A stretch of 64,000 bases of DNA from Cryptomeria japonica (lineage: Eukaryota > Streptophyta > Pinopsida > Cupressales > Cupressaceae), in NCBI RefSeq assembly GCF_030272615.1, contig NC_081406.1, forward strand, positions 403,512,939 to 403,576,938. The letters run 5' to 3'. Below, piece by piece: positions 23,411 to 35,815 of the stretch. The position numbers and the translations under genes were made by a program. Position 1 is the first letter of the stretch; each line of letters starts with the position of its first letter. The notes beneath the pieces were generated by a model. The model made no database searches, was not told where the DNA came from, and saw only the letters and a list, made by a program, of their open reading frames with translations.

Positions 23411-26400
23411 TTAAACCAAAGCATCAGATATTTCTTTCCTTAAGGAGGTGAGATAGTCCAATTTTGGACTAAGTCTCCATTTAAGATATTTAGCCTTTCC
23501 TTTTATTCTTTCTTTGTCTCTTTCCAACTTTAGTATTTCTTCCTCAAAACCTGTTATTTTCTGCTCAAAAATTGATAATGAATCAGATGAATTGATGAAA
23601 TTGTTAGCTAGTTGATTTATTTCTTCCTGTATCTTGCTAATTTTCTTGTCTATATCAACTGTCAGAAAGTTAGTTTTACATGTATCCCTGTACAAAGTTT
23701 TGAATTCCTTCAATGTGCTACATAGTTCTGGTAGAAGTGTGTCAAATTGCCTTGTACACTTCTTTATTTCTTCCTCAAAGAATTTGTGTTTTTCCTTCTC
23801 TAATCTCTCCTTGAATGCTTCCTCTTTTATTTGTTCAACTGTCACAGTGTTTTCAGTAATATACTTAGACAAAGTGTCAAGTTAACTCAAAGAATCTTTA
23901 TTATCTACATTACATTTTGGTGCTATCATTTTCAAAATTTGAATGGTGTCATCTATTGCCTTGTAAGCCTGTGAGCTACAATCTGTTATCTTCTTTATGG
24001 AATCCAAAAGAACTTTTGTTACATTAGTTGGTTTGAATTCTGTACTTGAAGAGCCAACACTCTGTATTCCACTGGTGGGAGCAATATCCTTGCTTGTGGT
24101 GACCTCTGGTAGGTTAGTTTGTGTTTCCATTTCTTTAAGAAAAGGTTTGGTTTGCTTAGCTAATGTCGGTAGCACTGACTCTATATGAACCTATTGCGGT
24201 GATGGAGCCTATTGCTCTGCTTGTTGCTCTGTGTTATTATCTGTCGGTTTACCTTCTGTATCATCAGTTATCGGTTTCTCATTAGCCATATCTGTCTTCT
24301 TAGTTGTATCCTTGTCTACCACAATATTGACCTTTTGAGTATCAATGTCCACTGTGTATAATACCTCAGAGTTAGGATTGGTGTCCTCTTTTGATATGTC
24401 CATGCTCTCACTATTCGATTGATTATCAGTAGTCACTACCGGTGGAGTATTCAAAGGTGGTGGGGATAAGTTATCTTTTATTTTGATGCTAGGTGGTCCA
24501 CCAACCTTGCCTTTTCCCTTATCCTTATCCTCCTGATATACTTTGATGTGTTTGGGTTTTCTATATTTTTTCCTGCTTTTCCTTCTCTACAAGGAATATG
24601 TCCCATGCATTTGCAGTTTCCTCTACAACCTCATTTACTCTACCAACCATAAGTGCTACATGTCGGTGTGCAGTTGAAGATACTGACTGGTTAGCCTCAA
24701 AGATCAGATCATCTATCTCTTTTGGTGATTTGATTGGATAAACAACAAGTAGTTTTTCAATTTTCATTTTCTTATCAAGCTCTACAACAACTTGCCTTCT
24801 AGCTTCAAGTCTTTTAAACAGTTCTACCGGTAATTCATCTACAACTTGCATTAGAAATTTCTTGTACATGTCCAAGTGTAGAATTACACTGTTTTCACCT
24901 TTCTCCTTGTCATCAACTAATAATGAATCATATAATTTATTGATGTTTTTCAGCTGTCCATCCTCTGTTATTTCATCTAGTAGTTTGTCAATTGGAGCAA
25001 TGTTTTGTTGATTCTTCTTTTTGGGTGTTAACTTCTTCTTCTTAGGAGTTATCTTCTTAGCCAGAGGCCTTACTGCCTGTTGTTTCTGTCTGGTTCTTCT
25101 AGGAGGTGGTGTGGATACCAGTGAAGGTTCTCTTTTCCTCACAACTCTTTTAAATGCAGCTGGCATGTCACTTTTCGAAGAAGTTGCTACCAGTGAAAGG
25201 TGAGTTTCTGGCTATTGTACTTGTAACTCATCTTCAGTGATACCGGTTTGTTTAAGTACATCTTCTTTGATAGCCTTTGCTTGCCTAGATCCTCTTCTTA
25301 CTATTGCTTCTACCTTCTTTACCCTTTTCTTAGATTGAATTTGATTCTCAATAGTCTCAGCACTGCCAAATACCTCTTCTTTAGGTTCCTTGGGTGCTTC
25401 TAGAATGGCTTTTGCATATGTTTCAATTATTTTGTCATCAGTTTCATAACCCATTTCAATAACCCAAATAGTTCTTGGGACAACTACCTCCATCCAAATC
25501 TCATCTTTCTTAATAACAAAGCATATTTCATCCTTATACTTATTTACAATTGCTTATGAAAGTCTAACTCTAGTATTCATCCAGGACTTTAATGCCTGAA
25601 AGTACTCATTTATATTATTTTCTCTACTTTCACCCATGTTATTTAGTAACTTAGATAATTATTTGCCTACTGGTATATCAGAACCAAGATTCTTATTACC
25701 GATACCGGGCACCTGTTTTGTTATGTGCAGCATTAAACATACAAGTAGGTTTCCAAATCAAAATGTCCCCTTTTTGTCTTTCTTAATTTTTCCAAGATTA
25801 TCAATAAGCTCATCTTTCAACCATTCACACACATCTATTTTTGCATTATCCTTGATCATATCATAGGCACTCTTTATGCATAGGCTAGAGACTGAGTTTA
25901 ACCTATTTTCATGTGTGGTTTTATACCCTAAAATCATGCTAATGAAACTGACATTGATGTCGGTTACATCATTCGCTCTTAAAGATCTCTTGTCAGATGT
26001 TGCACCTATTAGGTTAGTCACTAGGTCATTTGAGACCTTCTTTGTTTTATCAGGCCTGGTATCGGTGGAGGGTAGCCCTGTCACAACCTTTACTGCCTCT
26101 TTTGTGATTTTGTGAACTGAGTCTAACCAGAAGAATTCACCATGAACCCTACTTAAAACTATCCTTATAACATCCTTAGGGAAATCCGGAATACTGAGAA
26201 TTTCAGTGAATCCTAGGGTTTCAACTATTTTGTGTTTAGGTTTCACATTACTGAAATCGCCACAAATTATAGTTTAATACATGCTCTTGATTTCCTCATC
26301 ACCTAATTCTTCTATGTTACAATGAATGTACATTCTAGGGTCTTCTGCAAAAACTACTCCTTTGGGGATTTGAGAAAATGCACCAACATTATCATCCTTC

Positions 26401-26501
26401 TTAGCAATTTTGGGAACTAACTAAAATACGGGTCTAGGGCATTTAATCACTTCGACTATAGTAGGGTTTTCTATGAATTCAGGAACAGATGAAGAAGCCA
26501 T
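23411..26501 (-). pseudogene. Element B accessory ORF, about 1,000 codons, unknown function
   Basis: The start ATG at 26501 reads MASSSVPEFIENPT. One frame set continues to about 23411, broken by roughly eight stops and a few shifts. The N-terminal part (26250-25700) reads VETLGFTEILSIPDFPKDVI, HGEFFWLDSVHKITKEAV, KVVTGLPSTDTRPDK. This is a pattern like the 'putative plant transposon protein' type, which I offer as a guess. The middle is basic (KRVVRKREPSLV, PKKKKLTPKKKNQQ). A segment at about 24830-24560 contains ELPVELFKRLEARRQVV. 24454-24209 is acidic and Ser/Thr-rich. The C-terminus (23872-23411) is a long coiled coil (KISKIQEEINQLANN, FEEEILKLERDKERIKGK). No polymerase, protease, integrase or membrane segment is seen. 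Element A carries a related ORF. Confidence 0.7.
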
Positions 26502-26619
26502 GGATATAAATACCTTTATCTACCTTAGGAAAGATTGCTTGTTGAATTGCTTGCTTCTTTGCTTGAAATATCTTTGCTTAGGAATTTTCACGCTCTTTGA
26601 TTGTTTAAATGCTCGTTGA

Positions 26620-26660
26620 AATGAAATTGGAGCCAAAAACACTGATTTATAATGTTTTTT
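26620..26660 (-). promoter_or_regulatory. Internal TATA-type promoter for the accessory ORF
   Basis: The minus strand has aaacattataaatcagtg. Its TATA core (cattataaatc) lies at about 26653-26643, some 145 bp before the ATG at 26501. This leaves a leader of about 110 bp. It lies between the gag zinc knuckles and the accessory ORF, so the ORF could have been expressed apart from the LTR. Confidence 0.5.
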
Positions 26661-26879
26661 TTGCCAACTACCACATTTAATGCTTGCCGGTTAAGTAATG
26701 ACTTAACTTATCTGCCGATATAGAAGTAATTTTAACTTCTCACCATCAACCGAGGGAATAATAGCATGTTTCACATTTGATTGCTAAACCCTCAAGGAAA
26801 TTTTCTTCAGTTAGATGAAGAGTCTCTTGCCGGTGGAGTGTTACTTTCTTCTACCGGTGGAGGAGTATTCCTATCAACA

Positions 26880-27304
26880 TTTAGTTATGATTTCCTGATC
26901 CATTGTTTTGAGAATTCCTACTTTACTTCAACTTTTTCTTTACCTTTCAAACTAGGACCTTTTCTATTTATCGGTGAGGACTTGCTTCTACAAAATTTTG
27001 CAATATGTCCAATCTTGTTACAGGCATAACAAGTCACAATATGTTTCTGAATAGCTTTTCCATATCCTATGCTAGTTTGTGTTCTGCATTGATTAGATAA
27101 GTGTCCAAATCTTCCACAAACATAACATCTTACATTCATTCTGCAATTTTCAGAATTATGACCAACTTTGTTGCATTTTGAACATTGACCGGTGGGTGTA
27201 TTGGTATTCTGATAATTTCTAGATCTACATTGATTTTCTCTATGACCATACTTGTTATAGTTAAAGCATTTGCCATTAAATTTATAAGCAGTAGGTTGTC
27301 TTAC
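26880..27304 (-). pseudogene. Element B gag, zinc-knuckle array
   Basis: Four CCHC-type knuckles lie in a row: CFNYNKYGHRENQC, CSKCNKVGHNSENC, CYVCGRFGHLSNQC and CYACNKIGHIAKFC. A degenerate fifth unit may lie just inside the neighbouring insertion boundary. In the first, the second Cys is Tyr (TAT for TGT). Copia gag usually has one or two knuckles, so four is more than normal. The tail is basic (NRKGPSLKGKEKVEVK). The array would bind element RNA or DNA. The frame upstream (VRQPTAYKFNGKC) rejoins the gag N-terminal region once the solo LTR at 27305-31731 and one copy of CTTAC are removed. Confidence 0.82.
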
Positions 27305-27854
27305 TATCATGCCCAAACTTTTGGGCACAAACGGAATAATTTTTTTTTTTTTTAAATACTTAACCTAGTACGACTAAATTAAAATAATGCAATCTAGTTT
27401 GGTCTTAACTATGTTTTGAGTGAATCAAACAACTAAATTAATTAGGCGATAAATAATCTAAGTTATAAGCAAGCTAATATTTCTCCAAAAGAGTTATTAC
27501 TATCTTCCATTAATAAATAATTAAACTCTCTTAGCAAATAATCTCAAACTTAATATATAATCTCTAAATTAATTGATCAATAATCTCTTATAGTTCTTTA
27601 ATTACCTAGGGTCTAAATAAATTGTCCTAGTTATTAGATTAAACAAACCTATTAGATAAAATTTCCATAAATTAAAATACCTTATAAATTTAAAATTTAA
27701 AAGGGCCAACTTGACCCTACATATATCATTTTATTTTTTTTTCCAAGGGTTTATCCTACCCAAGAGTTTTAAAATCTTCTTATTAGAATGATCCTACATT
27801 CATTTAATAATTAAAAGTGCATTACTTAGTTTACAAATAACTATTTTGATTCCA

Positions 27855-28008
<154 letters not shown>

Positions 28009-28225
28009 ATATATATATATATATATTCCAAAGAGAAGGGGGGGGGGGGTTTCTTTTCTTTATTTTATTAATTTACTTTTAAAAGAATTCTAAAAGTTCA
28101 CATGCTAACCCTAACTTTGTAAACACCCATCCCACACATATTTTATTTTAAAATCTATGTGTGTTTGCCCTAACCCGAAATTAGGGTTAGGGCATGTGTG
28201 TTATAACATACATATTTTTTTTTAT

Positions 28226-28295
28226 GTGCTGTGTGTGTGTGTGTGTGTGAATCTTCTCTTTTATTGTTTCTTTTTTTTGTGAGTGTGTGTGTGTA
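28226..28295. repeat. (GT)n microsatellite tracts
   Basis: Two short runs of GT (about 28228-28248 and 28281-28293) are separated by a T-rich stretch, just left of the G/C-rich minisatellite. Confidence 0.85.
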
Positions 28296-28433
28296 GGTGC
28301 AGACACAGCGGCCTGAGCTCTATCTCTTGGTGGAGCCGAAGAGGGAATGGCGGAGGGGGGTGGCATTTTTATTTCCACGGGGCTGCACCCGCAGGCTGGG
28401 GACAGCTTCGCCCACGGCTGCGGGCTCCGCAGC

Positions 28434-28613
28434 CTGTGGACGTCGCCGCCCACAGCTGCGGCTCCCGTAGACTGTGGACATCGCCGCCCACAGCTGCGGC
28501 ATCTGCAGCCTGTGGACACCGTCGCCCACAACTGCGGGCTTCCACAACCTATGGACGCCGCTGCCCATAGCTGCGGGCTCCCGCAGGTTGTGGATGGCGC
28601 CGCCCATGGCTGC
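28434..28613. repeat. G/C-rich minisatellite, about 36-bp unit, five copies
   Basis: Diverged units follow the pattern gtggacgtcgccgcccacag / ctgcggctcc / cgcagcct. Each holds an inverted pair (gtgg...ccac) that could fold into a small hairpin. It is an island of G+C in strongly AT-rich DNA. Open frames on both strands here are products of the repeat, not genes. Confidence 0.8.
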
Positions 28614-28639
28614 GGCCCAATTTACCCTCCATGCAATTT

Positions 28640-28930
28640 TTTTTTTAGTTTTTTTTTTTTTTTGTGTTTGAAATATGTAAAAAAAACATATATATATATA
28701 TATCTACTTTTTTTTTGTTTAAGAGTTTAACATGTAATAATTTCTTAAAAGACATAAACCTGCATTATTTATATATATATATATATATATTTATATGTAT
28801 ATATATATATATATTTATATATACATATAAATATATGTCTAAAAAGAACATGTAAGTACATTACTATTTTTTTTTTTTAATAAACAGATTTACAGAATAA
28901 ACATTTAAATGAATAAAATATATATATATA
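28640..28930. repeat. T runs and (TA)n tracts right of the minisatellite
   Basis: Runs of T (28638-28664) and interrupted TA tracts (28688-28703, 28770-28845, 28919-28933). No coding content is supported. Confidence 0.85.
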
Positions 28931-31736
28931 TAGGTATATATTGTTGTTTTTATTTATAACTCATTTAGGAAAACTTATGAGATTACCCTTTTTTTTCTTT
29001 TATAGCTTTAGAATGCATGCAGGGATTTTCCTATTATAATTTTGTAGTATGTTAAAGGGAAAATATCCTTTTTTTATAAGGCTCGAATATGTATGTTCTA
29101 TATTCTGTTTTCTCTCTCTTTTTTTTTTTAAAAAAAAACATTCTGAAAACTATTATTTAAAATATTCCTAAAATAGCAACTCAAATGTAATCTATTCTGG
29201 TAAAATCATTAACTAGGACTATATGCTAAATTCTTTTTTTGATAAAACAAGCTACTACAATAAGATTTATTTTCTGCATTAAATCGAAAAATAAATGACT
29301 GATTTATTTTATTTGCAGCAGCATAAATAAACATAATGAACATGTAGTAACAGAATAAATTTATTTGCAGAATAAACATAAATGCAACAACTTTATTTCT
29401 TCTTTTTTAATGAGGATTTAAATACATGCTAATATATCTCATCTTCCCTTTTTGCAAAACTAACCAAAATAGGAGAAATACATTTCTTTAGCAAATTTAA
29501 ATACAAAGTAAATAATAATACAAATGGGTTTGAAAACCCAACTAATATTTCCCTTCCATAGGAATATGAATAAAATAAATACGCTTCTTTTCTTTTGGAT
29601 ATTAAATACAACAATAGCTCTCTTTTTTTTGCTACAAAATAACTACATTCTCTTTTTTTTTGAAAAACTTTTTCTGCAACTTAGAACAACAACTATTCCC
29701 TTCCTCTTTTCTTTTCCATCCCAAGCAACCTGCAATAAAAATGCAACTTGACCATGGAGAGCTCACCTCCCAGCCTAGGCTTACTAGAAGCCACCCCCGA
29801 GCTTGGAGAAACGAGCACTAGATGGGTTACAAACAAACAACCAACACAATAAATAAGGGGCAAACACTCAACATGCATTTTCCCATCCCAAGCTACACTC
29901 TCACCACAACTTGTGATGAACTTTCCACGGGTGGAAGTGGACCAAGTACCATTGGGAAGATTGCAAGCATAATACAATTCAAGCCACCTCATGGCAAAAT
30001 AAAATACAAAAAATTCACCTCTACTCCCTTATGCCCCCCAAAGGCATAAAAGCCATATTTTCTCCCCTTATGGCCCCCAAATGCATACACAAGGCTATGC
30101 AGCAAGGGTCACAAAGGACACCCTTGAGATCACTCTCCATAAGGAGAGCCTCTCACCCAAGGCTGTCATACTTCTTCCACCCCAAGACCATCCTACTCTC
30201 CCAAGAGTAGGAGGCCTTAGACACTCCCAAAACAAGAACACATAAACAAAGAACAAAGAAAGGAAAATTTTACACTTTTCTCTTACAAAACAATTTACAT
30301 ATACACATCTCCTCATACAAGCATTTCTTTCTTTCAAAAACAACAAAAAAACAACATAACTAAAAGGAAGTAAAACCAACCTTAATCTGCCAATAGGTAT
30401 GTTAGACTTAGTTGGGGATGAGCTGCCCAAATCCACCCAAACTTTCCACTAACACTTCACCAAAATTCTATCCTACAACTAATTTTCAAAAAAAAATGCA
30501 TAATCTCCAACAATGGAGAGTGGGTGATTACTCACTAAGTCCCTAATCCTTGCCTAAGAAGGCCTCTCACACACTTCCCAACCCCTTGGGTAAGGTGAGA
30601 GTTCCCATTGGTTGCTCTTCCCAACCTCTTACATATTACTAAAAACTGGAAAGGGAAAAGGTGAGAGAGGATGGGGAAGAGAGTTTGACATCAAAAGGGA
30701 AGGTTGTCTATCCTAGGAGGAACCTTCTAAGTTGAATTTTCGCTCACCTTGGGAAAACCACTTTTTGAGGTGACTAAACAGTCACATGGGAGTAGTCACA
30801 TGGTTAAAAATACCCCTAACCCATAGGTCTACCCTTTGGACCTCTGGAAAAGCCCTAAAACTGGCCCTAGGAGTCCATTTGACCCCTTAGAAACCCAACT
30901 AAAGTTAACCTACGGGTCAAACCTAAGTTGACCACTCCCAAGACTCCCTACCCAAGGCAAATTTGGGACCACACTCTTGTGTTTGAATGGCTTTGGTAGA
31001 AACAAAACTCCCTCCAAGAGACAAGTTAAAATCAATGACACTAATCAGCACATGTGTCAAGTGACACAATAAAATACAATATAAAAATCACACATGGAAT
31101 TTGTCTCTTGTAGGTTTACACAATTAAATAAAATCAAATTAACACACATGCATCATTTACTTTCACAAATAAAATACATTACAAAAGGGGTGTTGTCTCT
31201 CCAAATAGACAACCCCTAGCTTAACAAACGTACATTGGTCTAGGTTTGGTTCTCCATATTAATTCCATGGTCACATGGATAATTTTCCTATGCATCTCAA
31301 TTAACACATTAGTAATTCCAAATAATCACAATTATATATAATTAAATACATGGATTTCATTGCACATCAAACACTCATACATTTGACAATAATAATTCAA
31401 TATCCCATTCATTCAAATTCGATTCCACATAAGCAATTATCATAATTCTCAAAATTGAACCATTCATAAAATAAGCATCCTTTTTCTATCATCAAAATGA
31501 AGTCCTGCAATTCCAATAATAACATTCACCATTTCAAATTAATTCTATTCTAGCATCATATAAAGTTTCATAATCATAATGCATAAAATGAAGCATCAAT
31601 ATACGTCAATGTGATCCAAATCATGGAATCATATAGGTTCTAAATCCATAATGCATAAAATAAAGCATCCATAATAGTCTCAATATGAAAATAACTGAAA
31701 ATGTCAAGCTGAGTTGGGGTAGGGCCTCACACTTAC

Positions 31737-32345
31737 TAGTTTGCCATGATCTCGTGTTTGCAGTACCGGAGCTTTCACCAGCTTCAAAGCCAAGACCATT
31801 AGTGTCACCATTAGGTTTCTGATTCTTCAATAAGTCACCAAATTCTTCTGAGCTTTTCTTGAATTTTTCTTTATGTTGATTTGTAGCAGCCAGTTATCCT
31901 TCCAAGATACATTTTTGTCTCATGAGTTCATTTGAGTCATTCTGTGCATGCATCAGATCTATCTTCAACATATCATTTTTATAACTAAGTCTTGTGTTTT
32001 CATGTGCAGCTTCATTCACTCTTCTAGTCAAGTCTTCTTCATTCTTCTTTCTATCTTCAATTTCTTTACAAAATCTCATAGTCATATCTTGCATCTCAAT
32101 CTTTGTTGTCATGTTTTCTTGTTTCATCTTATTCATTAGGTCACTAAGAGTTTCCTTTTCATCATTCTCATTTTGCATCTTTTCACAAAGTTCTCTTTTC
32201 TTGTTCTTGAAATGGTAAGATTTTCTTGAAGTGATTGAATAATATCCTGTGCAGCTTTTAGATCATCTTCAAGTTTGATATTTTTCAATTTTTCTACATC
32301 ATAGTCTGAGAGAGCTGCTTCTAATTGCTTCATCAAGTTTTCCAT
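31737..32345 (-). pseudogene. Element B gag, N-terminal coiled-coil part
   Basis: The ATG at 32345, about 60 bp after the primer site, reads MENLMKQLEAALSDYDVEKL. A long coiled coil follows (LEDDLKAAQDIIQSLQENL; KKNEEDLTRRVNEAAHENTR; LKIDLMHAQNDSNELM). A frameshift lies near 32180 and a TAA near 31893. The tail (GLGFEAGESSGTANTR) leads into the CTTAC target site. With the zinc-knuckle part at 26880-27304 it makes one gag gene. It lacks the usual copia gag N-terminal motif (F-x-G-x-N-F). Confidence 0.75.
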
Positions 32346-32402
32346 CTCTACCGGTGTCAAGATTTTCCTCAAGCTGTTAGGCTTATGAAAATAGAGGACC
32401 AA

Positions 32403-32416
32403 GCTCTGATACCAAT
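32403..32416 (-). other. Element B primer binding site, tRNA-iMet type
   Basis: The minus strand reads attggtatcagagc directly after the 5' LTR. TGGTATCAGAGC matches the usual plant iMet primer site exactly. Confidence 0.92.
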
Positions 32417-33190
32417 TGTTAGGATTCCCATAGATACTGAGAGGGGGGGGTGAATCAGTATCTGACCAGTGATTTGATTTTCTTAACTTAAAAGATGTAT
32501 ACCATATTAATACTGAATACTGGTAAACAAGAAATAATGCAATAAACAAAGATAACAACAACCACACACCATAACACAGTAGTTTAACAAGGAAACCCAA
32601 TGTGGGAAAAACCTCAATGGGATTTGTGACCCACAATATTCACTTACTGGCCAATAAGAGAATATTACTGATACAAGAGGGGCCTACACATGCAGGAAGG
32701 CCAAGTGCCTAGAGCTCACTGCTTAATTAAAAAATGGGAAGTCTCACTGACTTACAAAATGGATTATATAAATCCAATGTCTTGTACTACTTCAAAATAG
32801 CATCTACTATGCCAGATCCAGTACCGGTTTATAGCTCTGCTTCATACATAAACCCTTAACCTATAATTCGCATAATAGGTCTACCTTATTTTGCTTATAT
32901 TTTTTCTTCCTTCTCTTTCAAAATGTTCTACAATGATCTCTTATATATATGAGTCATTTTACAACTTTCCAAGTCATCTTACAATTATTTTACAATAATA
33001 AACAAAATTCTTGTCAGCTTCTATGCTAGTATGCTTCCTTTTGTTGTCGGTGGTCTCTGTGTCGGTGTAGAGTCTATCTTTGCCGATGCTAGTGAATTGT
33101 CTTGCCGGTGTCATAGGATTGTAAGGTTGCCATCAATGACAAAACCTTCAATCACCTACAATGTCTCATTGGAGTGTGCATTTGCCAGCA
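32417..33190 (-). repeat. Element B 5' LTR
   Basis: The plus-strand ends are TGTTAGGATTCCC and TTTGCCAGCA. It is 774 bp, shorter than the 3' LTR because of two small deletions. It is followed at its right by the CACTA duplication, then gypsy RNase H sequence. Confidence 0.92.
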
Positions 33191-33195
33191 CACTA

Positions 33196-33770
33196 CATGT
33201 TAGCACATTCTATCAAGCTGGTGGCTAATATTGATCCACTCAAATACCTTCTCAGCAAAGCAACACTTATAGGAAGATTGGCTAAATGGGTCATGGTCTT
33301 AGAGAATTTGATATTGAATATATAGAACACAAAGGTATCAAAGGATAGGTCATTTCAAATCAACTTGCTGATGCTCCGCTTGAAGACAATCAACCTTTGC
33401 ACATAGAATTTCTAGATGAATCCATCATGCACCTTATTTAGCGATCATGGAAAATATTCTTTGATGGGTCTTTCACTCAACAAGGTTCTGGTGCTGGAAT
33501 ACTTTTTATCACTCCTCAAAGATATTCAATCCCAAAGGCTTACAAAATTCTTTTTCCATGCACAAACAATATTGCAGAATATGAAGCTTTAGTAAATGGA
33601 ATCAAGCTAGCTATTGAATGGAAGGTTGTTGATTTATACATCTATGGAGACTCTCACCTGATTATCAACCAAATCAATGATATATATCAGACTCGAGATG
33701 AGAAACTGATGCCCTATAAAAGAATGGTTGACGACCTCAAGAAATACTTTACCTTTGTATCATTTCAGTA
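33196..33770 (+). pseudogene. Gypsy RNase H domain
   Basis: It resumes the gypsy frame with MLAHSIKLVANIDPLKYLL and RLAKWVMVLREFDIEYIEHK. The RNase H core follows: IFFDGSFTQQGSGAGILF (first catalytic Asp), NIAEYEALVNGIKLAI (catalytic Glu) and LYIYGDSHLIINQI (catalytic Asp). It would remove template RNA during DNA synthesis. An in-frame TAG lies near 33343 and another near 33440. Good conservation to about 33765, then stops. Confidence 0.92.
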
Positions 33771-34640
33771 GATTACTAGATCAACAAACAAAGCAACAAA
33801 TGTTATGGCTACCCTGGCATCTATACCACAACTATAAGAATCTGAGTTCCGCTATGAATTCCTGGTGGAAGAGTTACATTATCCTGCTTATGATTCCCCT
33901 GAGTCCCAAATGGTCTATTCTATCATTGGACATGATTCATCTTGCTATAGCCATATTTACTCCTACTTGTGTGACTAAATTATTCCTACTAATCTTACTC
34001 ATAATGAGAAAAGGAACCTAATCTGAAATGCTTCACGGTATGTCATCATCACTAATGATCTATATAGGTGAGGTTTGGATAGTACTTTTCTTAGGTGTCT
34101 AGAAACTAAAGAGTCCCAATGTGCATTATCTAAAGTGCATGAAGGTATTTGTGGTTCTCATTCAAACGGCCTAACTTTAGCTCAAAAACTACTAAGGGCT
34201 GGATACTACTGGCTAGATATGGAGAAAGAAGCTATTAAATTTGCTAAAACTTGTGAGAAGTGTCAGCTACATGGAAATATCATACATTCTCAAGCAAGGT
34301 ATCTAATACCTTTTATCACACATTGGCCTTTTCAATAATGGTCGTTTGACCTCATTGGCCAAATATATCCTGCATCATCTAATGGACACAAGTTTATCAT
34401 AACTACCACTGAGTACTTCACTAAGTGTGTAGAAGCGATTTCGTTGATCAAAACAACCAGTAAACAAGTAGCTTTGTTCATCCTTAACTATATCATTTGC
34501 AGATACATGATACCTTCTTCAATTGTGATTGATAGTGGAGGGCAGTTCAAAAACAAATATCTAGATGAGCTCTGTGAAAAATTCAAGTAAGAGGTAGAAA
34601 CTCTTTGTAAAGAATCATGATTATTGGAAATGTCATGGTC
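33771..34640 (+). pseudogene. Gypsy integrase, zinc-binding part and start of the catalytic core
   Basis: A decayed spacer (33771-34070, readable as ATNVMATLASIPQL and FLVEELHYPAYDSPES in shifted frames) leads to the H-H-C-C zinc domain: KVHEGICGSHSNGLTLAQK...CEKCQ (34135-34268). The core begins with SFDLIGQIYPASSNGHKFII (first Asp, about 34345) and SSIVIDSGGQFKNKYLDELC (second Asp, about 34530). Integrase would join the DNA copy to the genome. TAA/TAG stops occur near 34335, 34590 and 34618. The solo LTR at 34641 separates the second Asp from the catalytic Glu. Confidence 0.9.
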
Positions 34641-35215
34641 AAGGAATGTAATGTGTGAATATTGTAACATCATTCAAGCAGAGGAGTTGATCGATCATTG
34701 GTGATCGAATTGGATTCAAAAGAGGATTTAGTCCTCCAGCACTAAGCTTAACCAGGACTGTAATTAGGCATGGTAGATGCTATTTATGGCAGTTCACTCT
34801 ATTGGATTGTTGTCCATTTATCTTGAGATGGTTGTAGCCTCTCTGTAGTCAGTGAGACTCTTTTGTAATGAGCAGTGTGCTCTAAGTAGTGTGCCTTCCT
34901 GCAAGTGCAGGCCCCTCTTTGTAACACATACTTTCTGCAGAAGTATCATCTGACTATAGGTAGTCTTCCCACCATGGTTTTTCCCTTTACAGGCTTTCCA
35001 CGTACAAATCATTGTGTTATGTGGTATGGTTTCTTTGCATTGATATCTGGTTAATTATTAAGTTGTATTGTTTACCGGTATCTGTTCCTACCAGCATCTG
35101 TATGTGCTTTACCAATACTTGATTTGTTTAAGATTGTATTGTGGATTAAAAGTTATAATCTGTTAACAACTGATTCACCCCCCCCTCTCTTAGTTTTTCA
35201 CCGGTTATCCTAACA
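34641..35215 (+). repeat. Solo copia LTR, 575 bp, inserted in gypsy integrase
   Basis: The right end is TTATCCTAACA and the target duplication TGGTC lies at 34636-34640 and 35216-35220. Removing it rejoins the integrase frame (MSWSSIYYPQGN). The C-run signature (ctgattcacccccccctctc, 35171-35190) near the right end gives plus orientation. It also has catggtttttccctttacag, the motif shared by the other copia LTRs. The left end begins aaggaatg, not TG, so the first bases seem mutated. Confidence 0.78.
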
Positions 35216-35815
35216 TGGTCATCCATATACTACCCTCAAGGTAATGGAAAATTTGAAGCATCTAACAAAAATCTGCTAACTATCTTACATAGAATAGTAA
35301 ACAAATCTGGAAAGGATTGGCATCTGCAGCTCAATCCTACACTATGGGCTTATAGAACAAGTATCAAAACACCTATTAGGGCTACACCTTTTTCTTTTGT
35401 GTATGGGTCTAAATCAGTCTTTCCTATTGAAGTGGAAATACCTTCTTTGAGAGTTTCTTTGCAAGGTCTTGTTATTGATGAAGACTACAGAATATCTAGA
35501 TTGCAAGAACTCGAGTTCCTGGATGAAAGTTGAGAAGTGGCATTTGATCATCTGAGAGCGTACCAAAAGAGAATGTCTAGAGGTTATAACAAGAAAGTTT
35601 GACAAAGAGAATTTCACATTGGTGACCTTGTTTTGAGAGAAAATCCTAAAAATTAATAGTTTTGATACAACAAAGGGAAGTTTGAACCCAATTGGTTGGG
35701 TCTCTACATCATTACTACAGTCTTTGTCTCTAGTGCCTATCAACTCTCAACAGTGGAAGGAGAATAGGTCCATGAACTGATCAACACCATTCACTTGAAG
35801 GAATTTTTCACTTAG
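35216..35815 (+). pseudogene. Gypsy integrase, C-terminal part
   Basis: It starts WSSIYYPQGNGKFEASNKNL, holding the catalytic Glu of the D-D-E triad. KDWHLQLNPTLWAYRTSI, PFSFVYGSKSVFPIEVEIPS and AYQKRMSRGYNKKV follow. The DNA-binding tail is FHIGDLVLRENPKN and, after stops, GKFEPNWLGLYIITTVF and YQLSTVEGE. It ends near INTIHLKEFFT at about 35812. Stops lie near 35532, 35600, 35656 and 35767. Confidence 0.9.

Noticed and set aside
28187-28730. Several overlapping open frames on both strands
   Set aside because: They come from the G/C-rich minisatellite, which is open in most frames. No domain or start context is present.
32403-32416. tRNA-like words next to LTRs (also 3996, 52714, 59543)
   Set aside because: They are 12-base primer binding sites complementary to tRNA-iMet. 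No full tRNA gene was found.
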